64,000 bases of DNA from Flavobacteriaceae bacterium (GTDB lineage: Bacteria > Bacteroidota > Bacteroidia > Flavobacteriales > Flavobacteriaceae). A program made the position numbers and the translations under genes. Below the pieces are notes generated by a model that was not told where the DNA came from, did no database searches, and saw only the letters and a list, made by a program, of their open reading frames with translations. Location: the NCBI GenBank assembly GCA_030148025.1, contig JASBUG010000044.1, positions 1-64,000 on the forward strand, given 5' to 3'. Shown piece by piece: positions 9,307 through 17,923 of this stretch; positions within the stretch are counted from its first letter, which is position 1, and every line of letters begins with the position of its first letter.

Positions 9307-10551
9307 TTATTCTTCTCTTAATGCTTCTATTGGTTTTATACTTGTTGCTTTAAATGCCGGAATAAGGCCTATTAATGTTCCTAGAACGACTAATATTGTT
9401 AATGCTATAAACACTACTGAAATTGTTACTGAAGCATTTACTAAAACTGCTTCATCTCCTTGTCCGAAGGATTTATCCAGGAGTATTAATATCCATCCAC
9501 CCGATATGATGCCTCCTAATCCTGCAATAATGGTTATAAATACAGCTTCAACTACAATTTGGCGTTTAATCTCAAAAGGGGTTGCTCCTAAGGCACGACG
9601 AACACCAATTTCTTTAGTTCGTTCCTTTACTGTAATTAACAGAATGCCTCCAATAGCAAATACTCCTGCTATTAATGTTGCTATTCCAACAAACCATGTT
9701 AAAAACTGCATTCCTTTTAAAAAGCCTGTCATTCTCCCGAACGCATCACCCAAATTAAAACTACCAAAGGCTCTCTTATCATCAGGGTGAATTTTATTCA
9801 TGTTTTTTAATAGCAATTTAGCATCAGCCTCAATTTGCTTAATATCAAACTCTGGCCTTCCAGTAATCATCATCCACCCAATTTCTTCTCCCTGGTTATA
9901 GATTTGTTGAAATGTTGAAAACGGTATATGAATATCACTAGATGGACCCATATTAACATTACCTTCTTCAAAAATTCCAATAACGCTAAAATTCATACCG
10001 TTTATTTCTATAAGCTCTCCAACGGCTGCTTCATCCTTTTCAAAAATTTGTTTGTAAATATCTTCTGAAATAACAGCAACTTTCTTGTTGTCATCTATGT
10101 CGTTTTGATTAATAAAACGACCGTGGATCAATTTCTTTTTTTGAACAAAATCTAGTAATGGATAATCTCCAGCTATACTATAATTTCCAGACAACATATT
10201 TCTAGACACAAATCCTTGACTTTGGTTTCTAGGCACTACAAATTCTATCCCTTCAACATTCTCCTCTACTCGCTTTGCATCAGATAACGATAATCTTACT
10301 CGTTTACCTTCTTGAAATCCTTTAAAAGGTTTGCTTGTACTTTGCCCCCAAATAAATACACTATTAGTTGCAAAATCTCCAAATAAGCGGTTAAATGAGT
10401 TTTCAATTCCTTTAGCAGAACCTAATAAGCCTATAAGAAGTAAGATTCCCCACCATACTCCAACCATAGTTAGAATAGATCGTAATTTATTTTTACTAAG
10501 GCTATCCCAAACCTCTTGCCACGTGTCTCTGTCAAATAAAAATCTAATCAT
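9307..10551 (-). CDS. MacB-like ABC transporter permease (second copy)
   Basis: The 414-residue protein has the MacB/FtsX topology: an N-terminal membrane helix (RSILTMVGVWWGILLLIGLL), a MacB periplasmic core domain at about residues 50-260, and three C-terminal helices with the coupling-helix motif VKERTKEIGVRRALGATP. It begins 2 bases after the stop of the paralogous permease, which suggests that the two form a heterodimer served by the upstream ATPase. FtsX-type proteins couple ATP hydrolysis to periplasmic movement rather than direct membrane transport. Confidence 0.93.
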   Translation of the reverse strand: MIRFLFDRDTWQEVWDSLSKNKLRSILTMVGVWWGILLLIGLLGSAKGIENSFNRLFGDFATNSVFIWGQSTSKPFKGFQEGKRVRLSLSDAKRVEENVEGIEFVVPRNQSQGFVSRNMLSGNYSIAGDYPLLDFVQKKKLIHGRFINQNDIDDNKKVAVISEDIYKQIFEKDEAAVGELIEINGMNFSVIGIFEEGNVNMGPSSDIHIPFSTFQQIYNQGEEIGWMMITGRPEFDIKQIEADAKLLLKNMNKIHPDDKRAFGSFNLGDAFGRMTGFLKGMQFLTWFVGIATLIAGVFAIGGILLITVKERTKEIGVRRALGATPFEIKRQIVVEAVFITIIAGLGGIISGGWILILLDKSFGQGDEAVLVNASVTISVVFIALTILVVLGTLIGLIPAFKATSIKPIEALREE

Positions 10552-10553
10552 AA

Positions 10554-11783
10554 TTAATCTGCTCTAAGTGCAACAATTGGTTTTATTCTTGACGCTCTCT
10601 TTGCTGGTAAATATCCAGCAAGTGAACCTGCTATAATTAGAGTTACTGTTGCTCCTATTACAAGAGAAGTACTCACTGCAGGATCTTTAATGAAAAACTC
10701 TTCTAGGCTAGGACCTACCCATTCTAACACACCCATACCTATTAAAAGCCCTAAGTACCCAGCTAACGCTGTTACGATTATAGACTCAATAAGAATCATT
10801 CTAACAATAGCCACAGGTTTTGCTCCAAGCGCTTTTCTAATTCCTATTTCTTTGGTACGCTCACGTACCACAAAAATCATAATGTTACTAATTCCAACAA
10901 TTCCTGCAATTAGGGTTCCAAATCCTATGACCAAAATGATCACTCCAAGACCTGTCATCATTTGATTTACACCTTTGGTTTGACTCGCCATATTAAAAAC
11001 TCTTATGGCTCGTTGATCACTTTTAGCAACAGTAAAACGTTGTTTTAACTTTTTCTCTATGCCAAGACCAAAACTAATAGCCTGATCATGATTCATAGTT
11101 GGTTTATAGGTAAGGTTGATTTGATCTAAATGATCATTATTACCATATACTTGTTGTGCTGTTGAAACAGGCATATAGATTAATCGTTCTTCATTATCGC
11201 CTCCTTTATCAGTAAATACACCAACTATTTTATACTGAATACCGCTTAGATTGATATATTTTCCAAGAGCCTTAGTTTTAAGAAATAGATCTTCCTCTAC
11301 AAGTCTTCCTATAACAACAACTTTAGTGCGCTCTTCTAAATCTCGTTGATTTATATAGCGTCCTTCTTTCATTATGGTATTCTCTAGATATTGATGATCT
11401 GGATGTACCGCTCTAACTGTATAGTTGTTTTTTTCATTTCTAAAAGACGCATCTACACCTTTATAAATTCTAGCTGTGATATATTCAATACCGTCTGCAA
11501 AGTCATCTTTTATATAATCGAAATCTTCATTTTTAAACTGGATTTGTCTTCCCGCTTGTAACCCTTTATATGCTTTTGTTGTACGACCTGCTCTAATAAA
11601 AATAGCATTGTTGGCATCATCAACAAAGGCTTCAGTAAAGGTGTTTTGCAACCCATTTGCAATACCAAAAAGAATAGCAAATAACATAATCGCAAACGCT
11701 ACAGTAAACCCAGCAAGTATACTTCTTGTTCTATTCTTATTTATACTCTGAAATATTTCGCGCCAAAGATCTAGATCAAACAT
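10554..11783 (-). CDS. MacB-like ABC transporter permease (first copy)
   Basis: The 409-residue protein is a paralog of the next gene, with the same order of N-terminal helix, MacB periplasmic domain, and three C-terminal helices with VRERTKEIGIRKALGAKP. Its start overlaps the end of the ATPase gene by 8 bases, indicating translational coupling. Unlike single-chain MacB, the ATPase domain is separate here. Confidence 0.93.
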   Translation of the reverse strand: MFDLDLWREIFQSINKNRTRSILAGFTVAFAIMLFAILFGIANGLQNTFTEAFVDDANNAIFIRAGRTTKAYKGLQAGRQIQFKNEDFDYIKDDFADGIEYITARIYKGVDASFRNEKNNYTVRAVHPDHQYLENTIMKEGRYINQRDLEERTKVVVIGRLVEEDLFLKTKALGKYINLSGIQYKIVGVFTDKGGDNEERLIYMPVSTAQQVYGNNDHLDQINLTYKPTMNHDQAISFGLGIEKKLKQRFTVAKSDQRAIRVFNMASQTKGVNQMMTGLGVIILVIGFGTLIAGIVGISNIMIFVVRERTKEIGIRKALGAKPVAIVRMILIESIIVTALAGYLGLLIGMGVLEWVGPSLEEFFIKDPAVSTSLVIGATVTLIIAGSLAGYLPAKRASRIKPIVALRAD

Positions 11784-12477
11784 ATTGCGATGCTCTTACT
11801 TGTTCTACTTTTTTATCTTCCATAATAATTCCATCACGTAATCGCACTACACGTTTACACATTTCAGCAATGTCTTCTTCGTGAGTAACAATTAAAAGTG
11901 TCTTTCCTTCGTCATTTAGTTGCTGAAGGAATTCCATAATTTCGTACGATGTTTTGGTATCTAAAGCTCCTGTTGGCTCATCGGCTAGAAGTAATTTTGG
12001 GTCGGCAGCTAAAGCTCTGGCTATCGCTACACGTTGTTTTTGACCACCAGATAGTTCACTAGGTAAGTGTTCTGCCCATTCTAATAGACCTACTTTTTCT
12101 AAATGAAATTTTCCTTTTTCCTGGCGTTGTTTTCTATTTAAGCCTTGATAATACAACGGTAGTGCTACGTTTTCAAGTGCATTTTTGTAATTGATCAAGT
12201 TGAACGACTGAAAAATAAATCCTAAAAACTTATTTCTATAAACTGCCGCCTTTTTTTCGGTTAGATTTTTAATCTCAACATTATCAAGGGTGTATTCACC
12301 AGAATCTGCTTCATCCAACATTCCAATAATGTTCAATAGCGTAGATTTTCCAGATCCAGATGACCCCATAATGGCAACCATCTCACCGCTTTCCACATGT
12401 AAATCTATACCTTTTAATACGTGTAAACTAGAGTCTCCTATGGGATAGGACTTGTGTAGTTGGTTTATTTTCAGCAT
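11776..12477 (-). CDS. ABC transporter ATPase, MacB/LolD class
   Basis: The 233-residue cytoplasmic ATPase has Walker A GSSGSGKST, the Q-loop at FIFQSFNLI, signature LSGGQKQRVAIARAL, Walker B LLLADEPTGALD and the switch histidine in VTHEED. The LNIIGMLDEADSGEY region is typical of MacB/LolD proteins. It is the first gene of the five-gene efflux operon. No clear TAnnTTTG promoter was found in the 90-base gap upstream. Confidence 0.95.
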   Translation of the reverse strand: MLKINQLHKSYPIGDSSLHVLKGIDLHVESGEMVAIMGSSGSGKSTLLNIIGMLDEADSGEYTLDNVEIKNLTEKKAAVYRNKFLGFIFQSFNLINYKNALENVALPLYYQGLNRKQRQEKGKFHLEKVGLLEWAEHLPSELSGGQKQRVAIARALAADPKLLLADEPTGALDTKTSYEIMEFLQQLNDEGKTLLIVTHEEDIAEMCKRVVRLRDGIIMEDKKVEQVRASQYV

Positions 12478-12567
12478 AGTTAGTGTTATTTATTTAAGAT
12501 ATAACAACAATTAGACTGCTAAAGTCTGTATTTGTTACAAGCTAAATCCTAATAAAATGTTAAAAAA

Positions 12568-12783
12568 CTACTTTTGCCTCAGTTTTCTGTAAATAAAATA
12601 CCCTAATCCTCCAATTAATACATAAGGAATCATCATTAAGTATATAATGCCATTATTGATTCCTTCGGCTGCTCCTTGTCCTTCTTCACTTTCTAAAACT
12701 GCTCTACACATAGCGCATTGTGCATCAACTTGTATTGCGACAAAGAATAAAATGAATAATGCTATGTATGTTTTTAAGTTCAT
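12568..12783 (-). CDS. Small CxxC membrane protein of the oxidase cluster
   Basis: I do not recognise a named family. The ATG at 12783 gives 71 residues; a TTG two codons upstream would overlap the previous gene and is less likely. The product has a signal peptide (MNLKTYIALFILFFVAIQVDAQ), a short exported segment starting QCAMCRAVLESEEGQG, and one membrane helix (IIYLMMIPYVLIGGLGYFIY) ending in a basic tail. The CxxC next to the cleavage site and its place 2 bases after the DUF420 gene, downstream of SCO, suggest a metal- or redox-related role in oxidase assembly. That is inference from context only. Confidence 0.7.
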   Translation of the reverse strand: MNLKTYIALFILFFVAIQVDAQCAMCRAVLESEEGQGAAEGINNGIIYLMMIPYVLIGGLGYFIYRKLRQK

Positions 12784-12785
12784 AT

Positions 12786-13319
12786 TCAACTATAGTAAGG
12801 AGAGATCATGATATAAACAATAACACCAGAAATGGCTACATATAACCAAAGTGGAAATGTGATTCTAGCTATTTTTTTATGCCTTTCAAAACTCTTAGTA
12901 ATAGCACGAACATATGTTATTAAAACAAAAGGAATGACAACTACAGATAACACAATATGTGTGATAAGCACAAAATAATAAACATATTTAATAGATCCTT
13001 CGCCTCCAAACTTGGTGGAATCGCTAGTCATATGATAGGCAACATACATCACTAAAAATGCTACAGAAAACAAAATTGCTGTTTTCATTAACCTTTCATG
13101 CAATGCTATTTTTTTATTTTTAACAGCCCATAACGCCATCAATAAAATAACAGCTGTTAATCCATTAATAGTTGCATAGATAGGAGGTAAAAATGTTAGA
13201 GGTTCTACATTTGGTATTTTAATCCCAAACAATGCAGCCACTACTAGCGGAATAACTACAGACAGGATTACTATCCATTTATTATATTTCTTTTCTTCTT
13301 GCAAAGCTTCCTTATTCAT
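12786..13319 (-). CDS. DUF420 family membrane protein
   Basis: The 177-residue protein has five predicted membrane helices and the DUF420 pattern, including conserved histidines in LHERLMKTAI, YVAYHMTSDS and LITHIVLSVVVIPF. DUF420 proteins are commonly found with SCO and cytochrome oxidase genes; the CtaM protein of Gram-positive bacteria, needed for aa3 oxidase activity, is a comparable small assembly factor, though equivalence is only inferred. It lies 7 bases after the SCO gene. Confidence 0.85.
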   Translation of the reverse strand: MNKEALQEEKKYNKWIVILSVVIPLVVAALFGIKIPNVEPLTFLPPIYATINGLTAVILLMALWAVKNKKIALHERLMKTAILFSVAFLVMYVAYHMTSDSTKFGGEGSIKYVYYFVLITHIVLSVVVIPFVLITYVRAITKSFERHKKIARITFPLWLYVAISGVIVYIMISPYYS

Positions 13320-13326
13320 AATACTA

Positions 13327-14073
13327 TTACTCTTTCAATAGTTTTGCTATATCTTCTTTTAAAATACTAATCTCTTCTTCATCACCATCTTCATCATACT
13401 TCTCTTCTTCACTGATAATTCCTTTGTAATAAATTTTAGGATTTCCAAAAGCATCTTTTCTTGAACGAATAAACCCATTCTTATCTATTAGGGCAAAATT
13501 TCCCGAATGTTCAAAGCCTCCAGCAGCATCTTCATCTTGAGCAGTATATAAATTAAATCCTTGATTTGCTAATTCGTAAATAACATCTATATCACCTGTC
13601 ATTAAGTGCCAATTAGGATTGGTCATTCCGTATTTTTCGGCATACTCTTTAAGTACTTCTGGTGTATCATGATCTGGATTAATGGTAAAAGAAGCAACGC
13701 CAAAGTTTTCAAATCCTTTAAAGTTATTTTGAATTTGAACTAAATTTCTACTCATTCTTGGGCATATTGTAGGGCAGGTTGTAAAGAAAAATTCTACTAA
13801 ATATACCTTTCCTTCATAGTCTTTATTAGTTATCGTTTTTCCGTTCTGATCTGTAAAGCTAAACGATGGTACTTTTTTAGCCTCTCCATTAATTTCAATA
13901 AAAGCTAAAGGCTCATTGTCTGAAATTTGAGTGCTAGCTTTTTTACTTCTGCTTTCTTCTCTTGTTATATCGTTATTAGATACACGATCTACAATTCTGG
14001 GAATAAAAATAATTCCAAACACTAATATTATTAGTGCTATCCCTATATAAGAATAATTAGTTTTCTTGCTCAT
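13327..14073 (-). CDS. SCO1/SenC family copper chaperone
   Basis: The 248-residue protein has one N-terminal membrane anchor and a periplasmic thioredoxin-fold domain. The copper-binding cysteines lie in FFTTCPTICPRM and the third ligand histidine probably in GFEHSGNFALID. SCO proteins deliver copper to, or reduce, the CuA site of oxidase subunit II. The gene overlaps the preceding cysteine-free paralog by 17 bases. The C-terminal end is acidic (KYDEDGDEEE). Confidence 0.92.
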   Translation of the reverse strand: MSKKTNYSYIGIALIILVFGIIFIPRIVDRVSNNDITREESRSKKASTQISDNEPLAFIEINGEAKKVPSFSFTDQNGKTITNKDYEGKVYLVEFFFTTCPTICPRMSRNLVQIQNNFKGFENFGVASFTINPDHDTPEVLKEYAEKYGMTNPNWHLMTGDIDVIYELANQGFNLYTAQDEDAAGGFEHSGNFALIDKNGFIRSRKDAFGNPKIYYKGIISEEEKYDEDGDEEEISILKEDIAKLLKE

Positions 14074-14779
14074 TTGTTTTTAAATCATCAGCTCTTCTGG
14101 TTGAAGAGTTAAAATTACCTTTTCTTTTTTGTCTGTATTCAGTAAATAAAATGCGCATATCCTCACTCATTTTATTTTTAAGTTCTGCAACTTTAATCCC
14201 GTTATAAGAACTCATACCATAAACAGGCGCATTCTTTTCTAGCTCTTTATCTGTTCTATCATCGATCCTTCCTCTTTGATTTCTTTCTTTGTCAACTATA
14301 AAAACATGATTGGAGGCATAATTACTATCCAGAACACTTTTAGTACTTAAACTAGCAAACACTTTTTCTATATCCATAGGATGGCCGAAAGCAAACTGCC
14401 AGTATTTTAGCTCGTCATATTTTAATAGCTCTTTCCTTAATAAATTAACTTGTTCTTCAGAGCCTTCCGGCACTAACACCAAAACCTGAAAACGCTTAAA
14501 GCCTTTGAACTTTTCGTATATAAGCTCTTTTAAATTTGATGCAACAGTTGCTTTTGCCATAGCATTGTTCCCAAAGAAACCAAGTACTGTAATATTATCC
14601 TGAAGAAACACCTGGTTATTATCTTGATCTACAAAATCAGATGTTTTTGCAACATTCTCTGCAACTATATCTAGGGCATTATAGTTATGCTTCGAAGGGT
14701 ATAAAAACAGTAAAAACATAACTGGAAGAAAAAACAAAACTGAAAGAATGATTGTTTTTTTTGTGCTCTTTTTTTCCAT
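14057..14779 (-). CDS. Cysteine-free SCO-like membrane-anchored protein
   Basis: The 240-residue protein has an N-terminal membrane helix (TIILSVLFFLPVMFLLFLY) and a periplasmic domain that follows the SCO layout: a short DQDNNQVFLQD strand, ITVLGFFGNN at the position of the SCO CxxxC strand, and HVFIVDKERNQRGRI at the position of the terminal strand. It contains no cysteine at all, and alanine appears where the ligand histidine is expected, so it should not bind copper in the SCO manner. It overlaps the true SCO gene by 17 bases, which supports joint expression. Family assignment is by pattern and remains tentative. Confidence 0.65.
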   Translation of the reverse strand: MEKKSTKKTIILSVLFFLPVMFLLFLYPSKHNYNALDIVAENVAKTSDFVDQDNNQVFLQDNITVLGFFGNNAMAKATVASNLKELIYEKFKGFKRFQVLVLVPEGSEEQVNLLRKELLKYDELKYWQFAFGHPMDIEKVFASLSTKSVLDSNYASNHVFIVDKERNQRGRIDDRTDKELEKNAPVYGMSSYNGIKVAELKNKMSEDMRILFTEYRQKRKGNFNSSTRRADDLKTNEQEN

Positions 14780-14792
14780 GGTGCAAAAATAA

Positions 14793-14820
14793 AAAAGACG
14801 GTTTTAAAAACCGTCTTTAG
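14793..14820 (-). terminator. Terminator after oxidase subunit IV gene
   Basis: On the minus strand a stem of AAAGACGG and CCGTCTTT, extended by T/A pairs, is followed by a run of T. It separates the subunit III/IV genes from the SCO-like gene that starts at 14779. Confidence 0.8.
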
Positions 14821-14829
14821 ATATTGTTT

Positions 14830-14857
14830 TTAACACTTCGACGATGCTCAGTGCTAA
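14830..14857. repeat. REP-like imperfect inverted repeat
   Basis: The arms TTAACACT and AGTGCTAA pair at 7 of 8 positions around a 12-base centre (TCGACGATGCTC). It sits between the subunit IV stop and its terminator. It resembles the CACTTCGAC...GCTCAGTG type of intergenic palindrome I associate with flavobacterial genomes. Only one copy is present in this window, so repeat status is a guess. Confidence 0.3.
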
Positions 14858-14867
14858 TTATAGTTTA

Positions 14868-15251
14868 TTAAAAATCGTGTTTAATGTATCCTGTTTTATA
14901 AACATCAAAAACATAACCTCCTTCTTCTAATAGGATAAATATTAAATAGCAAATTAAAAATACTCCAGTCCATACAACAACACGACGTAATGCTTTCGTT
15001 TCGTCTCTCATATGCATGAAATCCCAAGTAATATAATATGCCTTAACAATGGTAAGGATAATAAATATCCAGTTTAGAGCTTTCATGCCAAATACTTGTC
15101 CCATTAAAACCTCTGGCTTATAAATACCAAGTACTACTTCTACAGCTGTCACTATAGATAATAATATTAAAACTCCCCAAATTTTTTGTGTATTAGACTT
15201 AAACTTTATTAAGCCTCTTAATATTTCTAATTTATGTGCGTGTCCTGCCAT
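14868..15251 (-). CDS. Cytochrome c oxidase subunit IV family protein
   Basis: The 127-residue inner-membrane protein has three predicted helices with the prokaryotic COX4 pattern (WGVLILLSIVTAVEVVLGIY, ILTIVKAYYITWDFMHMRDE). It starts 21 bases after the subunit III gene. Subunit IV is a small structural subunit of the heme-copper oxidase. The frame closes before a strong terminator. Confidence 0.88.
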   Translation of the reverse strand: MAGHAHKLEILRGLIKFKSNTQKIWGVLILLSIVTAVEVVLGIYKPEVLMGQVFGMKALNWIFIILTIVKAYYITWDFMHMRDETKALRRVVVWTGVFLICYLIFILLEEGGYVFDVYKTGYIKHDF

Positions 15252-15272
15252 TTTAAATTGAATTATCTATAA

Positions 15273-16253
15273 TTAAACTAGGTAGAAGAATGTAAATACA
15301 AATACCCAAACTAAATCTACAAAGTGCCAATAAAGTCCAACTTTTTCAACCATTTCGTAGTTCTTTCTTCTTTCATAAGTTCCTAATATTACATTAAAGA
15401 AAATGATAATATTAATAACCACTCCAGAAAATACGTGGAATCCGTGGAATCCTGTTATAAAGAAAAAGAAGTCAGCAAATAAAGGTGAACCATATTCGTT
15501 AACATATAGGTTAGCTCCTTCAACTACCATTTTACCATTGTCCTTAAGAAGTTTTAAAGACTCTCCTCTAGACAGTACTGTTTTCTCACCTTCTTCATTA
15601 AGAATTTGAGTACGGATCAATACGTTATCGTGAGTTTCCAATCCTTTGATTACTTCTTCAACAGTATAAGTTGGTAATGCTGTTTCGCTTGTAAACCAAA
15701 TTCCCTTTTTACGTTCATCTTGAACACGTTCTTTATGATCATCAATAACAGCAAAATCACGTATTGCTACTCGGTGTCCTTCGGTATCAACAAACTGAAG
15801 AATATTACCTCCTGTTGTTTGTACAGCACCATAATCTCCTTTAATAAACGTTGCCCATTCCCAAGCTTGAGATCCAACGAAAATTAAACCTCCAATAATA
15901 GTTAGGAACATGTACCAAGTTACCTTGGCTTTTTTCATTTGATGACCTGCATCAACAGCAAGTACCATTGTTACAGAAGACATAATAAGGATAAAGGTCA
16001 TGAATGCTACATAAATCATAGGGTAGCTTCCATGAAAAAATGGAATGTGCGTAAACACTTCATCAGCAATAGGCCAAGAGTCTATAAATTTAAACCTAGA
16101 AAATCCATAGGCTGCTAAAAAGCCTGAGAAAGTTAATGCATCAGAAACGATGAAAAACCACATCATCATTTTACCATAACTTGCTTTTAAAGGCTTATTG
16201 CCTCCTCCCCAAGTTTTTCCTTCAGTTCCAGTACTTACAACTGTTTGATCCAT
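15273..16253 (-). CDS. ctaE: Cytochrome c oxidase subunit III with large soluble insertion
   Basis: The 326-residue protein begins with KMMMWFFIVSDALTFSGFLAAYG and ends with GLYWHFVDLVWVFVFTFFY, both typical of subunit III. Between the fourth helix and the ITGFHGFHVFSGV helix lies a hydrophilic insertion of about 115 residues (140-258) that most subunit III proteins lack. It probably projects into the periplasm. The gene follows a second, shorter subunit III gene by 45 bases, and both probably belong to the aa3 oxidase whose large subunits lie at 38408-41306. Confidence 0.92.
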   Translation of the reverse strand: MDQTVVSTGTEGKTWGGGNKPLKASYGKMMMWFFIVSDALTFSGFLAAYGFSRFKFIDSWPIADEVFTHIPFFHGSYPMIYVAFMTFILIMSSVTMVLAVDAGHQMKKAKVTWYMFLTIIGGLIFVGSQAWEWATFIKGDYGAVQTTGGNILQFVDTEGHRVAIRDFAVIDDHKERVQDERKKGIWFTSETALPTYTVEEVIKGLETHDNVLIRTQILNEEGEKTVLSRGESLKLLKDNGKMVVEGANLYVNEYGSPLFADFFFFITGFHGFHVFSGVVINIIIFFNVILGTYERRKNYEMVEKVGLYWHFVDLVWVFVFTFFYLV

Positions 16254-16298
16254 AAAAGTTTTTTATTTTTTAGAATTGCACAAAAATAATCAAATTTT

Positions 16299-16880
16299 CT
16301 ATCTATAGAAATATAAAAACAAAAACAAGTATACCCACAAAATATCAATAAAATGCCAAAAAGTAGCCGCCAATTCTAAACCTAGCATATTCTGTGAATT
16401 ATAACGTTGTTTAAAATGATTATAAATTACTACCAAGATGCAAATTAACCCAGCAATTACGTGCACTATATGTGCAAATGCAATAACATATATATAAGAC
16501 ATCGTGACATTACTGGTAGGTCCTGTAAAGTTATAGCCCAAAGCAATAATTTCATTAAATCCATTTACCTGACTTACAACAAATGCAACACCTAATACAA
16601 AGGTCGATATTAAGAGTATGGTTGTAAGTGATCTGTTATCTTTTTTTAAGGCTCTTTTAGCCATAAAAAATGTAACACTACTTATAAGTATAATTACCAA
16701 GCTAATAGTAAATGCTGGAGGCAACTGGAAATCTTTTAACCAATCCTCTCTCGAGCTACTTACTATAAAGGCACTAGTTAGGCCTCCAAAAGACATGATC
16801 AATGATACAATACCAAACCACAGCATCATCTTCTTTGCCCTGTTATTCTTTTCTTTTGCTGTTCCTTGAGTTAAATCCAT
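16299..16880 (-). CDS. Cytochrome c oxidase subunit III family protein, short form
   Basis: The 193-residue protein has five predicted membrane helices and ends ATFWHFIDILWVYLFLFLYFYR, the subunit III signature. The AFAHIVHVIAGL segment corresponds to the fourth helix region. It begins 1 base after the heme O synthase stop. Having two adjacent subunit III genes of different length is common in Flavobacteriia; how the two share the complex cannot be told from sequence. Confidence 0.9.
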   Translation of the reverse strand: MDLTQGTAKEKNNRAKKMMLWFGIVSLIMSFGGLTSAFIVSSSREDWLKDFQLPPAFTISLVIILISSVTFFMAKRALKKDNRSLTTILLISTFVLGVAFVVSQVNGFNEIIALGYNFTGPTSNVTMSYIYVIAFAHIVHVIAGLICILVVIYNHFKQRYNSQNMLGLELAATFWHFIDILWVYLFLFLYFYR

Positions 16881-16881
16881 A

Positions 16882-17778
16882 TTATCTAATAAATTTATCT
16901 AGTACATATATAATTTGTACGAGTGTTATATATAGCACACTTGCCAACATTAATTGCCTTGCAGCAACTGCTGTCATTTTTTTGAATAACTGTATCGCAT
17001 AGTAAAGCATAATTAGTCCTGCTAAAAACACTACTATTGCTCCAACTATGGTTAATTGTAAATCGCCTGTAAAACCAAATACTGGAATAATAGATACTAT
17101 AATGGTCCAAACTGTGTATAAAATTGTCTGTACTGCTGTTGCTTTATCTCTTTTTCCTGTTGGCAACATATTAAATCCTGCCTTTTGATAGTCGTCATGT
17201 AAAAACCACCCTATAGCCCAAAAATGTGGAAATTGCCAAAAAAACTGCAACATAAATAATGTTCCGGGTTCAATACCAAAATCATCTGTTGCTGCTACCC
17301 AACCTAACATAAACGGGATTGCTCCTGGAATAGCCCCAACAAACACTGATAACGGTGTTTTGGTTTTTAGAGGTGTATAGGCACTTGTATACAGAAAAAT
17401 TGAAATCGCGCCAAACATAGCTGTTTGTGGATTAATAATATATAGTACTGTAACACCAAGAATGGTGAAAATTGTAGCAAGAATAAAAGCAGCTTTTACC
17501 GACATCCTTCCTGATGGAATCGGTCTGTTCTTTGTGCGCTTCATTAATGCATCCAGATCTTTTTCTATAATTTGATTATAGGCATTTGAAGCACCTACCA
17601 TAAAATATCCTCCAAAGGCCAATAATAGTAAGGTATAGAAACTAACAGTATCTGCGCCTAGCAAATATCCTGCTATCGATGAAAATACGACGCTTAAAGA
17701 CAGGCGCATTTTTGTAATCTCTTTAAAATCAGAAACTACTGAAGTCTTTGGAATAGAAGAATTTGAAACCTCTGACAT
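16882..17778 (-). CDS. cyoE: Heme O synthase (protoheme IX farnesyltransferase)
   Basis: The 298-residue UbiA-family membrane protein has the first aspartate-rich motif in NAYNQIIEKDLDALMKRT, followed by RPIPSGRM, and the second loop near HDDYQKAGFNMLP. It transfers a farnesyl group to heme B, the first step towards the heme A of aa3 oxidase. The ATG at 17778 (MSEVSNSSIP) is chosen over an upstream start at 17838 because a complete promoter occupies 17809-17838. It is the first gene of the oxidase accessory operon. Confidence 0.95.
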   Translation of the reverse strand: MSEVSNSSIPKTSVVSDFKEITKMRLSLSVVFSSIAGYLLGADTVSFYTLLLLAFGGYFMVGASNAYNQIIEKDLDALMKRTKNRPIPSGRMSVKAAFILATIFTILGVTVLYIINPQTAMFGAISIFLYTSAYTPLKTKTPLSVFVGAIPGAIPFMLGWVAATDDFGIEPGTLFMLQFFWQFPHFWAIGWFLHDDYQKAGFNMLPTGKRDKATAVQTILYTVWTIIVSIIPVFGFTGDLQLTIVGAIVVFLAGLIMLYYAIQLFKKMTAVAARQLMLASVLYITLVQIIYVLDKFIR

Positions 17779-17808
17779 GGATAAATTTAACCTACAGTTT
17801 TGCGCTTG

Positions 17809-17838
17809 CAAAGATACTTTAAAATTACATTTGAGCAA
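17809..17838 (-). promoter_or_regulatory. Complete Bacteroidota promoter for the heme O synthase/oxidase operon
   Basis: On the minus strand TTG (17838-17836) and TATCTTTG (17816-17809) are separated by exactly 19 bases, matching TTG-N19-TAnnTTTG. Transcription should start near 17803, giving a leader of about 25 bases before the ATG at 17778. Confidence 0.75.
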
Positions 17839-17923
17839 TTAAAACATAAGTAATTCCCTTTTTACTGAGCATCTTGTAAGTTTTAGTATCTTTAAAGGAC
17901 TCTTATTTTAAATAACACCAACC

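Noticed and set aside
9296..9790. Open frame of 164 codons on the plus strand inside the MacB-like permease
   Set aside because: It is antisense to a well-supported permease, has no recognisable domain or start signal, and is rich in Pro, Ile and Asn as expected of a shadow frame.
12478..12567. Promoter or terminator in the gap before the efflux operon
   Set aside because: Only a weak AGACT/AGTCT hairpin is visible, with neither a T run nor a TAnnTTTG box at a suitable place.
17872..17900. Possible -7 box TATCTTTA before the metallo-beta-lactamase gene
   Set aside because: The last base does not match and no TTG lies at 19-21 bases; too weak to list as a promoter.
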